Assembly: GCF_007829835.1 (NCBI RefSeq)
Contig: NZ_VIWP01000006.1
Span: 248,001-312,000, forward strand
Reading direction: 5' to 3'
Source of the DNA: Neorhizobium alkalisoli
GTDB taxonomy: Bacteria > Pseudomonadota > Alphaproteobacteria > Rhizobiales > Rhizobiaceae
DNA length: 64,000 nt
Below are positions 47,138-55,799 of this stretch, in pieces (within the stretch, counting starts at the first letter, position 1; each line of letters begins with the position of its first letter). Both the position numbers and the translations under genes were made by a program. The notes beneath the pieces are model-generated. The model was not told the DNA's origin. It did not search any database and saw only the letters and a program-made list of their open reading frames with translations.

Positions 47138-49063
47138 TTAGAACGCCTGGCCTATGCCGGCATAAATCCCATATTGGCTGCCGCCGTCGTAGCGTCGCAG
47201 CGGTAGCGCGACATCCAGTCTCAGCGGCCCGAAAGGTGTGGCATAGCGCACCCCGATCCCGGCGCCGGCTCGTATATCAGAAAAATCAGGCACGATTTCG
47301 GTCGAAACCGTTCCGACATCGATAAAAGGCACAATGCCAATTTTATCTGACACTTTTACGCGCGTTTCGAAAGAGGCGAGCACATAAGATCGGCCCCCGA
47401 ACGCTTCGTCATTGTCGTTATAAGGCGAAATTTCCCGATAGGAATAGCCGCGCACCGATCCGCCGCCACCGGCATAAAAACGGCGTAGCGGCGGGATGTT
47501 CTCGAGACTGCCGCCGCCGACCAGCGTGCCGGCCGCAAGCTTGCCTGCAAAGACGACCTGATCCTCGGAGCCAACGCCGAGATAACCGGAGATGGAGCCC
47601 TCGAAGGACGAGAAAATATTCTGCCTGATGAACTCGTAGCTTGGCTTGGCCGACAGCGTGGCGTGATACCCTTCCGTCGGATCGAGCTTGTTGTCGCGGG
47701 TATCGCGTTCGTAGCCGAAAGGCGTGCTGAAGGTCAGGTAGGTCTTCTTGCCGAAAACGTCGTCGCTGCGGATATAGGCGATCTCGCCGCCGGCCGTCAG
47801 CTTGTCTGTATCGTTGAGCTCGTAGGAGAAGCCGGCGGAATAGGTAAGCGACTGGGCCTCGTAGATATCCTCGGGATTCTCGCTCTTGGCTTCCAGCCGT
47901 GATTCAAAGGTCGCTTCCGGAACGATCGCGCCCGGCTTGGTGAAGATGATGCCGGCCGAATAGTCGAATGTGCTGACGTCGGTCGCGCCGATGCCGGAAA
48001 TCTTGCCTTCGATCCGCAGCGATTCCGCTTCGCCGAACAGGTTGCGATGGCCCCAGTAACCCTGCAGGCCTGCACCGTCGATTGATGAGAATTCGGCGCC
48101 GAAGCCGAAATAGCGCTGCTTGCCGTCCGATACTTCGATCGTCAGCGGCAGCGTGCCATCCGGCGCCAGCTTGTCGGCCTCGTGAATCGTCACGCTCGAA
48201 AAGACGCCGAGCTCGCGCAGGCGATCATTCGCCTTCTTCAGCTGTTCGGGCGAGTAACGCCCGCCCTTGTCGAGGCGTGAATAGCGGGTGATGAAAGCGG
48301 GGTCGACACTGCGCGATCCCTTGGTTGCGACTTGTCCGAAGGATGCGACCGGTCCGCTGACGGCGCCCAGCACGACATCGACCGTATCGGTGCGATGATC
48401 GGCGGTTACCTGCCGTTTTGTCAGCTTGGCCAGTGGATGGCCTTCGTTCTTCAGGTCGACAAGAAGCTTTTCGCCGGCTTTCAGAATCAGCCGTGAGCCA
48501 GCCGTCTCGCCAGTCACCAGATCGTAGGCGGCCGGATCCTTGCCGGCGGCATTGCCCTCGAAATGGACGGCGCCGAGCTTGAAGACGGGACCGGGCGCGA
48601 TATTGACGGTGACCGGAACCGGCTTGGAGTGATCGAAGGTCGGGTTGGGCGGCAGGTTGTCGATATCGGTGCCGGCAACGGAAATATTCACGGTGCCGCC
48701 ATACCGCGCCTCTTCGTAAAGCACGGCGATCAGCCTTTCGCGGTCCTCGCGTGCCTTGATGACGACGCCGAGATCACCGGAAACCGGCTGTTTTTCGTCG
48801 GTGATCAGGGCTGCGGCGCTCTCAAGGCGATCCTTGAGATCGTCATCGGCATCACCGGCATTGAGTGTCGCTTCGTAGCGTACCGGATCGATGACTTCGA
48901 CCGTATCCTCGTCATCGCCAAAAATCGTCATGCCGAAGAGCTTGAAGGCGAATGCATTGTCCACGAGTACGGGCGAGCACAGAAGGGCTGCCGCGACGAC
49001 CGCCACGGAACCGGCATGCCGGTAAGGCCACTCCTTCTTCCGCCCGTTGGTGTCGTTTGGCAT
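47138..49063 (-). CDS. tamA: Translocation and assembly module subunit TamA (BamA/Omp85 family)
   Basis: Outer-membrane Omp85-family beta barrel with N-terminal POTRA domains. The 641-residue product has a signal sequence (about 15-39: SVAVVAAALLCSPVLVDNAFA), POTRA-type modules over about 60-310 (for example LRELGVFSSVTIHEAD), and a C-terminal bacterial surface-antigen barrel. The barrel includes GGGGSVRGYSYREISP, the conserved (V/I)RGY/F substrate-groove motif, and the ending GIYAGIGQAF with terminal Phe needed for membrane insertion. It is upstream of tamB on the same strand, the canonical tamAB order. Confidence 0.95.
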   Translation of the reverse strand: MPNDTNGRKKEWPYRHAGSVAVVAAALLCSPVLVDNAFAFKLFGMTIFGDDEDTVEVIDPVRYEATLNAGDADDDLKDRLESAAALITDEKQPVSGDLGVVIKAREDRERLIAVLYEEARYGGTVNISVAGTDIDNLPPNPTFDHSKPVPVTVNIAPGPVFKLGAVHFEGNAAGKDPAAYDLVTGETAGSRLILKAGEKLLVDLKNEGHPLAKLTKRQVTADHRTDTVDVVLGAVSGPVASFGQVATKGSRSVDPAFITRYSRLDKGGRYSPEQLKKANDRLRELGVFSSVTIHEADKLAPDGTLPLTIEVSDGKQRYFGFGAEFSSIDGAGLQGYWGHRNLFGEAESLRIEGKISGIGATDVSTFDYSAGIIFTKPGAIVPEATFESRLEAKSENPEDIYEAQSLTYSAGFSYELNDTDKLTAGGEIAYIRSDDVFGKKTYLTFSTPFGYERDTRDNKLDPTEGYHATLSAKPSYEFIRQNIFSSFEGSISGYLGVGSEDQVVFAGKLAAGTLVGGGSLENIPPLRRFYAGGGGSVRGYSYREISPYNDNDEAFGGRSYVLASFETRVKVSDKIGIVPFIDVGTVSTEIVPDFSDIRAGAGIGVRYATPFGPLRLDVALPLRRYDGGSQYGIYAGIGQAF

Positions 49064-49181
49064 ACGCTGACTTATATCGACTTCTCATTGCTGCCGGTGG
49101 TCATCTCCGGCCCTAAACCTCTGTAACCGCAAAAGGACGGGCAGGGTACCCTTTTCCTTATCTCAGCATGTTTTCATAAAA

Positions 49182-49209
49182 GAAAAAGCCCCGGACCTTG
49201 CTCCGGGGC
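49182..49209 (-). terminator. Terminator of the glycine-zipper lipoprotein gene
   Basis: GCCCCGGA (49188-49195) pairs with TCCGGGGC (49202-49209) around CCTTGC. On the minus strand it is followed by TTTTTCTTTTATG. It starts about 25 bases after the lipoprotein stop at 49235. Confidence 0.9.
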
Positions 49210-49234
49210 CACAGCTGAAACGCGACCCTTATGA

Positions 49235-49498
49235 TCAGTAGCGGCGCGGGCAATCGTCGATATAGCGGCGGCCGTAACGGTCGCGGTAGTAGCACTGTCC
49301 CGGCTGTTCGGCGACATTGCCGATCACGGCGCCCGAAACGCCACCGATTGCAGCGCCGACGGCTGCACCGCGCACATTGCCGGTCACAGCGCCACCAATG
49401 ATCGCGCCGGATGCGGCGCCAATGCCGGCACCCTGTTCGGTCGCCGTGCAGCTTGCCAGCGAAGCGCCGAGCAAGAGAAGAGCCAGAGCCTTCTTCAT
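49235..49498 (-). CDS. Small glycine-zipper outer-membrane lipoprotein
   Basis: An 87-residue lipoprotein. The signal MKKALALLLLGASLASC has a lipobox LASC with Cys17 as the lipidation site. The mature part is a glycine zipper (GAGIGAASGAIIGGAVTG, then VGAAIGGVSGAVIG) followed by a short basic/aromatic tail YYRDRYGRRYIDDCPRRY with two cysteines. It resembles the YMGG/Gly-zipper lipoproteins (OsmB/SlyB-like) that insert into the outer membrane. ATG 49498 has AAGGAGGGATTT upstream; the longer open frame to 49726 is not credible. Own terminator downstream. Confidence 0.88.
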   Translation of the reverse strand: MKKALALLLLGASLASCTATEQGAGIGAASGAIIGGAVTGNVRGAAVGAAIGGVSGAVIGNVAEQPGQCYYRDRYGRRYIDDCPRRY

Positions 49499-49705
49499 AA
49501 ATCCCTCCTTGGTTGTGCTGTGCGGTCGGACATCAATGTCCGATCCCCGTTGATCGAGGAGAACAATAGTCGCGAAGACCCAATTGTCCATAAGTGCCAT
49601 CTGTTTTGTGAACGATGTTACGGACTTCGTCCGCAAGCCGGAAAGGCTGCCGGTGGCAGAAAGCGGCGCGACAGCGGTGGTTTCATCCAAGACGCCGGCC
49701 GTGGA

Positions 49706-49719
49706 TTGACGGATATCAA
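49706..49719 (+). promoter_or_regulatory. FNR/FixK-like box upstream of hemA
   Basis: TTGACGGATATCAA differs by one base from the anaerobox consensus TTGAT-N4-ATCAA. Its centre (49712.5) lies 38-39 bases before the start point implied by the following -10-like TAATAT, close to the -41.5 position of class II FNR/FixK activators. hemA starts 148 bases downstream. Oxygen-responsive hemA control by FNR/FixK proteins is known in other alphaproteobacteria. Confidence 0.6.
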
Positions 49720-49738
49720 TTCTCACATTTTCGGTAGC

Positions 49739-49744
49739 TAATAT
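49739..49744 (+). promoter_or_regulatory. -10-like element of the hemA promoter
   Basis: TAATAT in an AT-rich stretch (49730-49770), 19 bases after the FNR/FixK-like box, with no good -35 hexamer. This is what a promoter dependent on an FNR-type activator would look like. The implied start near 49751 gives a leader of about 115 bases. Confidence 0.45.
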
Positions 49745-49866
49745 CTTTTTATTGGAATAATTCCAAAAAACAGGGCCTTTTGCCGCAGCTTGGTTTTATT
49801 CGACGGATTCGGGTTGACGAATGTCAGCGCCGGTTCGAAAACCAAGGCAAGTTTTTGGAGCGTGAA

Positions 49867-51081
49867 ATGGATTTCGAGGCATTTTTCAAGAGCGAACTGG
49901 ACGGTCTTCACAGTGAAGGCCGTTACCGGGTGTTCGCCGATCTCGAGCGGCAGCGCGGAAGTTTTCCGCGAGCGACGCGCCACACGCCCGAAGGCACCAA
50001 GGACGTCACGGTCTGGTGTTCCAACGACTATCTCGGCATGGGTCAGCACCCGGCCGTGGTTGCCGCCATGCACGAAGCCATCGATCACTGTGGCGCGGGT
50101 GCGGGAGGCACCCGGAATATTTCTGGCACCAACCACTACCACGTTCTTCTCGAGCGCGAACTTGCCGATCTGCATGGCAAGGAATCGGCGCTGATCTTCA
50201 ACTCCGGCTATATGTCGAACTGGGCGTCGCTCGGCACGCTCGGCCAGAAGATCCCCGGCCTGATCATTTTCTCCGACGCGCTGAACCACGCCTCGATGAT
50301 CGAAGGCATCCGTCACGGCAAGTGCGAGCGGGTGATCTGGAAGCATAACGACCTCAACGACCTCGAAGCCAAGCTGGCGGCTGCCGATCCGAATGCGCCG
50401 AAGCTGATCGCTTTCGAAAGCGTCTATTCGATGGATGGCGATATCGCACCGATCAAGGATATCTGCGATCTCGCCGACAAATATGGCGCGATGACCTATC
50501 TCGATGAAGTGCATGCCGTTGGCATGTATGGTCCGCGCGGTGGCGGCATTGCCGAACGCGAAGGCCTGATGGACCGGGTGACGATCATCGAGGGCACGCT
50601 CGGCAAGGCGTTTGGCGTGATGGGCGGTTATATCGCGGCCTCGACGGCGCTTTGCGATTTCATTCGTTCCTTCGCATCCGGCTTCATCTTCACGACGGCG
50701 CTGCCGCCGGCGCTTGCTGCCGGCGCGATCGCCTCGATCAAGCACCTGAAGGCAAGCCCGTTCGAGCGCGTGCGCCATCAGGACCGCGTCAAGAAGCTGC
50801 GCACCATGCTCGACCAGAACGGCATTCCGCACATGCACAACCCGAGCCATATCGTGCCGGTCATGGTTGGCGACGCTGCGAAGTGCAAGTGGATCTCGGA
50901 TATCCTGCTCGACACCTGCGATATCTATGTGCAGCCGATCAACTACCCGACCGTGCCGCGCAAGACCGAGCGCCTGCGCATCACCCCGACGCCGCTGCAT
51001 ACCGATGCCGATATCGACCATCTCGTCGGTTCCCTGCATCAGCTGTGGTCGCGTTGCGCTTTGGCCCGCCACGTCGCCTGA
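49867..51081 (+). CDS. hemA: 5-aminolevulinate synthase
   Basis: Pyridoxal-phosphate enzyme that condenses glycine with succinyl-CoA to 5-aminolevulinate, first step of heme and corrinoid synthesis by the C4 (Shemin) route used in alphaproteobacteria. The 404-residue protein has the NDYLGMG motif near 53-59, [13 protein letters not shown] at 76-88, D213 in YLDEVHAVG (pairs with the pyridinium), and the PLP lysine K247 in [16 protein letters not shown] 49867 ([13 protein letters not shown]) has GGAG 6 bases upstream. Monocistronic, with the oxygen-regulator box before it and a strong terminator after it. Its substrate succinyl-CoA comes from the SucAB-Lpd complex encoded at the left end of the window. 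Confidence 0.98.
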   Translation: MDFEAFFKSELDGLHSEGRYRVFADLERQRGSFPRATRHTPEGTKDVTVWCSNDYLGMGQHPAVVAAMHEAIDHCGAGAGGTRNISGTNHYHVLLERELADLHGKESALIFNSGYMSNWASLGTLGQKIPGLIIFSDALNHASMIEGIRHGKCERVIWKHNDLNDLEAKLAAADPNAPKLIAFESVYSMDGDIAPIKDICDLADKYGAMTYLDEVHAVGMYGPRGGGIAEREGLMDRVTIIEGTLGKAFGVMGGYIAASTALCDFIRSFASGFIFTTALPPALAAGAIASIKHLKASPFERVRHQDRVKKLRTMLDQNGIPHMHNPSHIVPVMVGDAAKCKWISDILLDTCDIYVQPINYPTVPRKTERLRITPTPLHTDADIDHLVGSLHQLWSRCALARHVA

Positions 51082-51113
51082 TCGGCGGTTCGCCAAGCTC
51101 TACTTTCCAGACA

Positions 51114-51164
51114 AAACAAAGGCCCGAAAATCTCCAGCGATTTTCGGGCCTTTGTTTTTTTAAT
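51114..51164. terminator. Bidirectional terminator between hemA and the methyltransferase gene
   Basis: A perfect 19-bp stem (51114-51132 with 51139-51157) with loop TCCAGC. The + strand continues into TTTT, the minus strand has TTTGTTTTGTCTGG. It separates the convergent genes ending at 51081 and 51179. Confidence 0.95.
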
Positions 51165-51178
51165 GGAGACGTTGGGTG

Positions 51179-51997
51179 TCAGCCGGCCTTGCGATAGCGG
51201 CGCGCGACGTAAACGACGCTGCCGCCGGTCAGGCCCTTGTAGAGCATCGAGCCCTTGGAGCCGGAAAACTCGCTCATGAAACGGCGCAGCGCCCAGGCTT
51301 TGCCGATGCGTTCACGCTTGCGGCCTTCGGATGCATCGAGGGCTGCAACGACGCGCGGGCTGATATTGCGCTTCTCGACCAGTTCCAGGCCAGGCGCGCC
51401 GAGCTGGCCGTCGAGGCCGGAAAGCTGGCTCTTCGGCCGCATGTCGGCAAAGGTGAACCAGCCGCCGGGCTTCAGGACGCGCGAAACTTCGCGGGCGAAG
51501 GCCGGCACATCGCCGTAGCAATGCGAGGATTCGATGTTGACTACGATATCGAAGGAGCCGTCCGGGAAAGGCATACGCTCTGCATCGCCATTCTCGAAGG
51601 ACAGGGTCGGCGTGTCGCTGTTGAGGTGGCGGGCGCGGCGTACCGTTTCCGGGGAATAGTCCATGCCGGTCACAGAGGCCGGCGCGTAGTAGCGGGCGAT
51701 ATAACGTGATCCACCGCCGCGGCCGGAGCCGACTTCGAGCACGCGCTTGCCTTCGAGGGCCAAGCCCGCGACGGCCTGCTGATAGAGGCCGATGAAGGCA
51801 CGTTCCGGTTCATCCTCGGCCTTCAGCGGGAAGGGCTCGCCCTCCGGCAGGTAGCCGTAATTCATGAAGCGCCAGTCGGAATCTTTCCAGAACAGGGACA
51901 GGAGATTGTAGACGCGGCGCCAGACCCATTTCTGGGCGCGGGGAAATTTTCCAGGCGTGGCGATATCGAGAACACTCGAAAACAGACGGCTGCTCAT
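51179..51997 (-). CDS. SAM-dependent class I methyltransferase
   Basis: A 272-residue Rossmann-fold methyltransferase. Motif I is LEVGSGRGGGSRYIA (about 87-101), followed by TGMDYSPETVRRA, ENGDAERMPFPDGSFD and SRVLKPGGWFTFADMRP. The GxGxGG-rich motif I and MPFPDxSFD resemble sterol/tocopherol C-methyltransferases and mycobacterial phthiotriol-type O-methyltransferases, so a lipid or isoprenoid substrate is possible. ATG 51997 follows GAGGATCC. The upstream gene on the same strand ends 13 bases before, indicating an operon with the PF10118 protein. Confidence 0.85.
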   Translation of the reverse strand: MSSRLFSSVLDIATPGKFPRAQKWVWRRVYNLLSLFWKDSDWRFMNYGYLPEGEPFPLKAEDEPERAFIGLYQQAVAGLALEGKRVLEVGSGRGGGSRYIARYYAPASVTGMDYSPETVRRARHLNSDTPTLSFENGDAERMPFPDGSFDIVVNIESSHCYGDVPAFAREVSRVLKPGGWFTFADMRPKSQLSGLDGQLGAPGLELVEKRNISPRVVAALDASEGRKRERIGKAWALRRFMSEFSGSKGSMLYKGLTGGSVVYVARRYRKAG

Positions 51998-52010
51998 GGG
52001 TATAGGATCC

Positions 52011-52928
52011 TCAGCCGGCCTGCGGCGGCGTGTTCTGGGCTCTCAGCGCCAGGAATTCTGCATAAAGCCAGTCGCGGCCCTTACGGATGAGCGCATTGTC
52101 ATCCTTGTTGAGCGGATTGAAGCCCGGCATGTAATATTTCAGCACCAGCGGCGCGCATTTACGCCAGTAGCCCGGCGCGATGAACGTCACCCAAAGCAAT
52201 TTCAGCCAGAAGCGAGGACCCGTCTTGATGCCATCCACTTCGGCAAAAAGCTTGAGGTTTCGCAGCGTGATCATCAGGAAGTTGACGCAGACGGCATTGA
52301 ACGCCAGCGTCCGCAGCATGTAGCGCTTGAATGGCGAATAGTTCTTCGTGGCGGCGGCCAGAACATCCAGGGCTACGGCCTTGTGCTCAAGTTCCTCCAG
52401 CGCATGCCACATCCAGAGGCGGCGATAGGCGGGAGACGCATTTTCGAGGAATTGCGGGTTGCGCAGGGTCACCGTCGAAAGCGTCGCCGTCAGATGCTCG
52501 ATGGCGCAGGTGACGGCGAGGCGGAAGATCGGGATCTTGTCGCTGCGCAGTGTCTTCAGCACAGGCGCTTCCATCTTCTCGACGTCATAACCGAGCTTTG
52601 CGAGTGCGCGGTTATATTCTTCGTGTTCGCGGGTGTGGAAGGCTTCCTGAACGGCATAACCGTTGATCTCTGCCTTCAGCTTCGCGTCGCCCAGCTTGCC
52701 GGCGTAATGTTTCAGGGAACGGATGAAGTAACGCTCGCCTTCCGGCAGGAAGATCGACAGGCCGTCGATCAGGGCCGTCTTGTGGAAATCGCCGTCCAGC
52801 CAATGACGAGTCGGGTTGTCCAGAATACCGAAACGGATGTCGCGCGGGATGATGTCTTCGTCGTCATCGCCCGGTGCCGCGCCATCCCATTTCGCGCTGC
52901 CGCCAACTCCGCTGGAACCCGCCGCCAT
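52011..52928 (-). CDS. Predicted metal-dependent hydrolase, PF10118 family
   Basis: A 305-residue protein that I place in the PF10118 group (annotated as predicted metal-dependent hydrolases). It has repeated acidic/His helices that could ligate a di-metal centre: QEAFHTREHEEYN, AIEHLTATL, WHALEELEHKAVALDV. This pattern recalls ferritin-like di-iron oxygenases. The opening RDIRFGILDNPTRHWLDGDFHKT is also typical. ATG 52928 follows GAGGTAACGAAG. It is co-transcribed with the methyltransferase. No substrate is known; a hydroxylase or desaturase acting on a lipid is one reading, offered as inference. Confidence 0.78.
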   Translation of the reverse strand: MAAGSSGVGGSAKWDGAAPGDDDEDIIPRDIRFGILDNPTRHWLDGDFHKTALIDGLSIFLPEGERYFIRSLKHYAGKLGDAKLKAEINGYAVQEAFHTREHEEYNRALAKLGYDVEKMEAPVLKTLRSDKIPIFRLAVTCAIEHLTATLSTVTLRNPQFLENASPAYRRLWMWHALEELEHKAVALDVLAAATKNYSPFKRYMLRTLAFNAVCVNFLMITLRNLKLFAEVDGIKTGPRFWLKLLWVTFIAPGYWRKCAPLVLKYYMPGFNPLNKDDNALIRKGRDWLYAEFLALRAQNTPPQAG

Positions 52929-53084
52929 CTTCGTTACCTCACATGTTCATCGCCGCGTCCGGCCGGGTCGGCCAGGAGGCCATTTCAACCTGGCGCGACC
53001 ATAACCAATAGACGCGGGACGGGCAACTTGGCTTGTGCCGGAAACTGTCCATTCGCGGTCATGTTATCGGCAGTTCCGGTCGGG

Positions 53085-54275
53085 TCAGGCTGCCAGTTCA
53101 TTGCGGGCGATGAGATCGCCGGCCCTGCGGCGCGCTTCGGCGTCGGCGGCAAACACCTGGTCCATGGTGGTTGCGGAACCGTGGCTTGTCATCTCTTCCA
53201 TCACCCGCTCGACGATATCGGCCATGTCGAGGAAGCCGATACGGCCGGCGCAGAAAGCGTGGAAGGAAATCTCTTCGGCCGCATTCATGACCGCGGCCTG
53301 CACGCCGCCCCTTTCGAGGGCCATGCGTGCCAGCCGCAGGGCCGGGAAGCGCACCTCGTCCGGCGCCTCGAAATCGAGCCTTGCCAGCTTGGCAAAATCC
53401 AGCCGTTCGACATTCAGCGTCGGGCGGTCCGGGTAGGTGAGTGCATAACCGATCGCGGTGCGCATGTCCGGGCAGCCGAGCTGCGCCAGAACCGAGCCAT
53501 CAGAATAACCGACCATGGAATGGATGACGGACTGCGGATGGACGATGACTTCGATCTGTTCCGGCCGGACATTGAAGAGGTGTTTTGCCTCGACCATTTC
53601 CAGCGCCTTGTTGAACATCGAGGCGCTGCCGATCGAGATTTTCAGGCCCATCGACCAGTTCGGGTGAGCGCGGGCGATATCGGCTGTCACGCCTGCCATC
53701 TGTTCCCGTGTCCAGGTGCGGAAGGGGCCGCCCGATGCTGTGAGGACGATGCGTTCGACCGCGTGATGCTGGTCATCCTCCAGCGACTGGAAGATGGCGC
53801 TATGTTCGCTATCGACCGGGATCAGCCGTCCGCCACCTTCCGCCACGGCCTTGACGAAAAGCTCGCCGGCCGAAACCAGGCATTCCTTGTTGGCAAGGCC
53901 AATATCGGCGCCACGGCTTGCCGCGGCAAGCGTGGGGGCAAGGCCGGCGGTACCGACAATGGCTGCCATGACCCAGTCCGATGGCCGGGCGCCCGCCTCG
54001 ATGAGGGCCGCGGCTCCGGCCGCAACCTCGATACCGGTGCCGACAAGCGCGTCTTTCAGGGCAGGGTAGTGTTTTTCGTCTGCCGTTACGGCAAGTTCTG
54101 CACCGCAGGCCTTTGCCTGTTCGGCAAGAAGAGCGATGTTGGAATTGCCCGTGATTGCGGCGACCTCGAAGGCGTCGCGCCCGCCGAGCTGGTTGACGAC
54201 ATCGAGCGTGTTGACCCCGATCGAGCCCGTGGAGCCCAGGATAGTGATGCGGCGCTTGTTGCCGAGATCGGCCAT
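53085..54275 (-). CDS. dxr: 1-deoxy-D-xylulose 5-phosphate reductoisomerase
   Basis: Second enzyme of the MEP isoprenoid pathway, making 2-C-methyl-D-erythritol 4-phosphate with NADPH. The 396-residue protein has the NADPH motif GSTGSIGVNTLDVV (14-27), the metal- and substrate-binding VDSEHSAIFQSLE, ASGGPFRTW and the DPNWSMG-like AHPNWSMGLKISIGSASMFNKAL block (seen as NWSMGLKISIGSASMFNKAL), plus KGLE-type residues. Length and motifs fit true DXR, not the DRL variant found in Brucella and relatives. ATG 54275 follows AGGAATTCCC. Stands alone on the minus strand. Confidence 0.97.
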   Translation of the reverse strand: MADLGNKRRITILGSTGSIGVNTLDVVNQLGGRDAFEVAAITGNSNIALLAEQAKACGAELAVTADEKHYPALKDALVGTGIEVAAGAAALIEAGARPSDWVMAAIVGTAGLAPTLAAASRGADIGLANKECLVSAGELFVKAVAEGGGRLIPVDSEHSAIFQSLEDDQHHAVERIVLTASGGPFRTWTREQMAGVTADIARAHPNWSMGLKISIGSASMFNKALEMVEAKHLFNVRPEQIEVIVHPQSVIHSMVGYSDGSVLAQLGCPDMRTAIGYALTYPDRPTLNVERLDFAKLARLDFEAPDEVRFPALRLARMALERGGVQAAVMNAAEEISFHAFCAGRIGFLDMADIVERVMEEMTSHGSATTMDQVFAADAEARRRAGDLIARNELAA

Positions 54276-54398
54276 GGGAATTCCTGTTTTCTGACTGACC
54301 GCTGGTCTACAAGCGAAAGCGGCGCCTCACAAGAGCGTGCTTAAATTCACGACGGCTGCGACCACATGCAGCTTGATTCCACCCGGGTCGCGCGCGAC

Positions 54399-54497
54399 AT
54401 AGAGCAACTCCGCTTTTCTTCGAATCGCGAAATTGCTCTATCTCTCTGATTTGACGCAGTTCCGGACGCAAAACCGCTACGCACTTTTGCTGGAACT
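54399..54497. repeat. Palindromic intergenic repeat upstream of the FAD monooxygenase gene
   Basis: Two adjacent hairpin modules: ATAGAGCAA (54399-54407) with TTGCTCTAT (54433-54441), and AGTTCC (54458-54463) with GGAACT (54492-54497), the latter enclosing GCAAAA (54468-54473) and TTTTGC (54485-54490). The wording resembles a repeat I remember from many Rhizobium/Agrobacterium intergenic regions. It lies 15-110 bases before the monooxygenase start, where its promoter should be. Confidence 0.65.
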
Positions 54498-54511
54498 ATT
54501 CTAGGTTCACC

Positions 54512-55732
54512 ATGGACACGGATCATATCGAGACCCAATGCGTGATTGCCGGTGGTGGGCCGGCCGGACTGATGCTCGGTTTCCTTCTGGCGCGGGCCGG
54601 CGTCGATGTCACTGTCGTGGAAAAACACGGCGATTTCCTGCGCGATTTTCGCGGCGACACCATCCATCCCTCGACGCTGCAGGTGATGGACGAGCTCGGC
54701 CTGAGCGATGAATTCCTGAAACTGCCGCATACGCGAGCGCCAAAACTGTCGGCGGAAATGGGCGGCCGGACGATCACCATGGCCGATTTTTCGCGCCTGC
54801 CGGTGAAACACCGTTTCATCGCCTTCATGCCGCAATGGGATTTTCTCAATTTCCTCAGCGAGCGCGCCAAGGCTTATCCGAATTTCAGGCTGCTGATGCA
54901 GGCGGATGTCATCGGCCTGATCGAGGACCGCGGTGTGATCTGCGGACTGACGGTGAAAGTTCCGGAAGGCAGGATCGCTATCCGCGCCAGCCTTGTCGTC
55001 GGTGCCGATGGTCGTAATTCGATCGTGCGGCAGAAAGCGGGGCTGGAGATCGAGAATTTCGGCCTTCCGAGCGAAGTGGTCTGGATGAAGCTTTCCAAGC
55101 AGGCCGGAGATCCGAACGAGGTTATCGGCCATGCCGGACCGCGTCAGGGGTTCGTGCTGATCGATCGTGGCGATTACTGGCAATGCGGTTATGTCGTGCG
55201 TCGGACGACGTTTGCGCAGATCCGCGAGCAGGGAATCGAAGCGTTTAGGCAGAGGGTGGCGGATGTCTCGCCGCTGCCGGCGGAACGGATGAAGGAAATC
55301 GAGAGCTTTGACGACACGAGCCTGCTGACGGTCAGGATCGACCGGCTGAAACAATGGTGGCGGTCGGGACTGATCTGCATCGGCGATGCCGCGCATGCGA
55401 TGTCGCCGATCGGCGGCGTCGGCGTCAATCTGGCGATCCAGGATGCCGTGGCGGCGGCCAATATCCTCTCAAGGCCGCTGCGGGAAAACCGGCTGACCGA
55501 TGCGGATCTCGCCGCTGTCGAGAAACGCCGCAGTTTTCCGACACGCGCGACACAGAAGCTTCAGCTGATGATGCGCAGCAGCCGGCGCAGCGACGAAGCA
55601 AAAGAGGAAAAGCGCAAGGGGCCGCCCGCCTTCATCCGCGGCATCGCGCGGTTTCCGCTGCTGGCACATCTCGCCGGCCGCCTGATGGGGCTCGGTTTTC
55701 GCATGGAGCATGTGGCGCCGCAGAAGCGTTAG
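54512..55732 (+). CDS. FAD-dependent monooxygenase (PHBH/UbiH-like)
   Basis: A 406-residue group A flavoprotein monooxygenase. Motifs in order: GGGPAG at 14-19 (FAD ADP part), the DG motif VVGADGRNSIVR near 165-176, and the GD motif GDAAHAMSPIGGVGVNLAIQDA near 290-311. A basic C-terminal tail (about 345-406) follows. Relatives hydroxylate phenols, ubiquinone intermediates or polyketides. The ubiquinone ring is possible, but this is not a clear UbiH/UbiF. ATG 54512 has only a weak AGG ribosome site. Probably monocistronic; DUF2937 gene follows 67 bases later. Confidence 0.88.
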   Translation: MDTDHIETQCVIAGGGPAGLMLGFLLARAGVDVTVVEKHGDFLRDFRGDTIHPSTLQVMDELGLSDEFLKLPHTRAPKLSAEMGGRTITMADFSRLPVKHRFIAFMPQWDFLNFLSERAKAYPNFRLLMQADVIGLIEDRGVICGLTVKVPEGRIAIRASLVVGADGRNSIVRQKAGLEIENFGLPSEVVWMKLSKQAGDPNEVIGHAGPRQGFVLIDRGDYWQCGYVVRRTTFAQIREQGIEAFRQRVADVSPLPAERMKEIESFDDTSLLTVRIDRLKQWWRSGLICIGDAAHAMSPIGGVGVNLAIQDAVAAANILSRPLRENRLTDADLAAVEKRRSFPTRATQKLQLMMRSSRRSDEAKEEKRKGPPAFIRGIARFPLLAHLAGRLMGLGFRMEHVAPQKR

Positions 55733-55799
55733 AGCAGCCCTGAACGGCAACTTTTGAAGGCGTGGTCCGTTGGACTCCTGAAACGGGAGCACGTGCATC

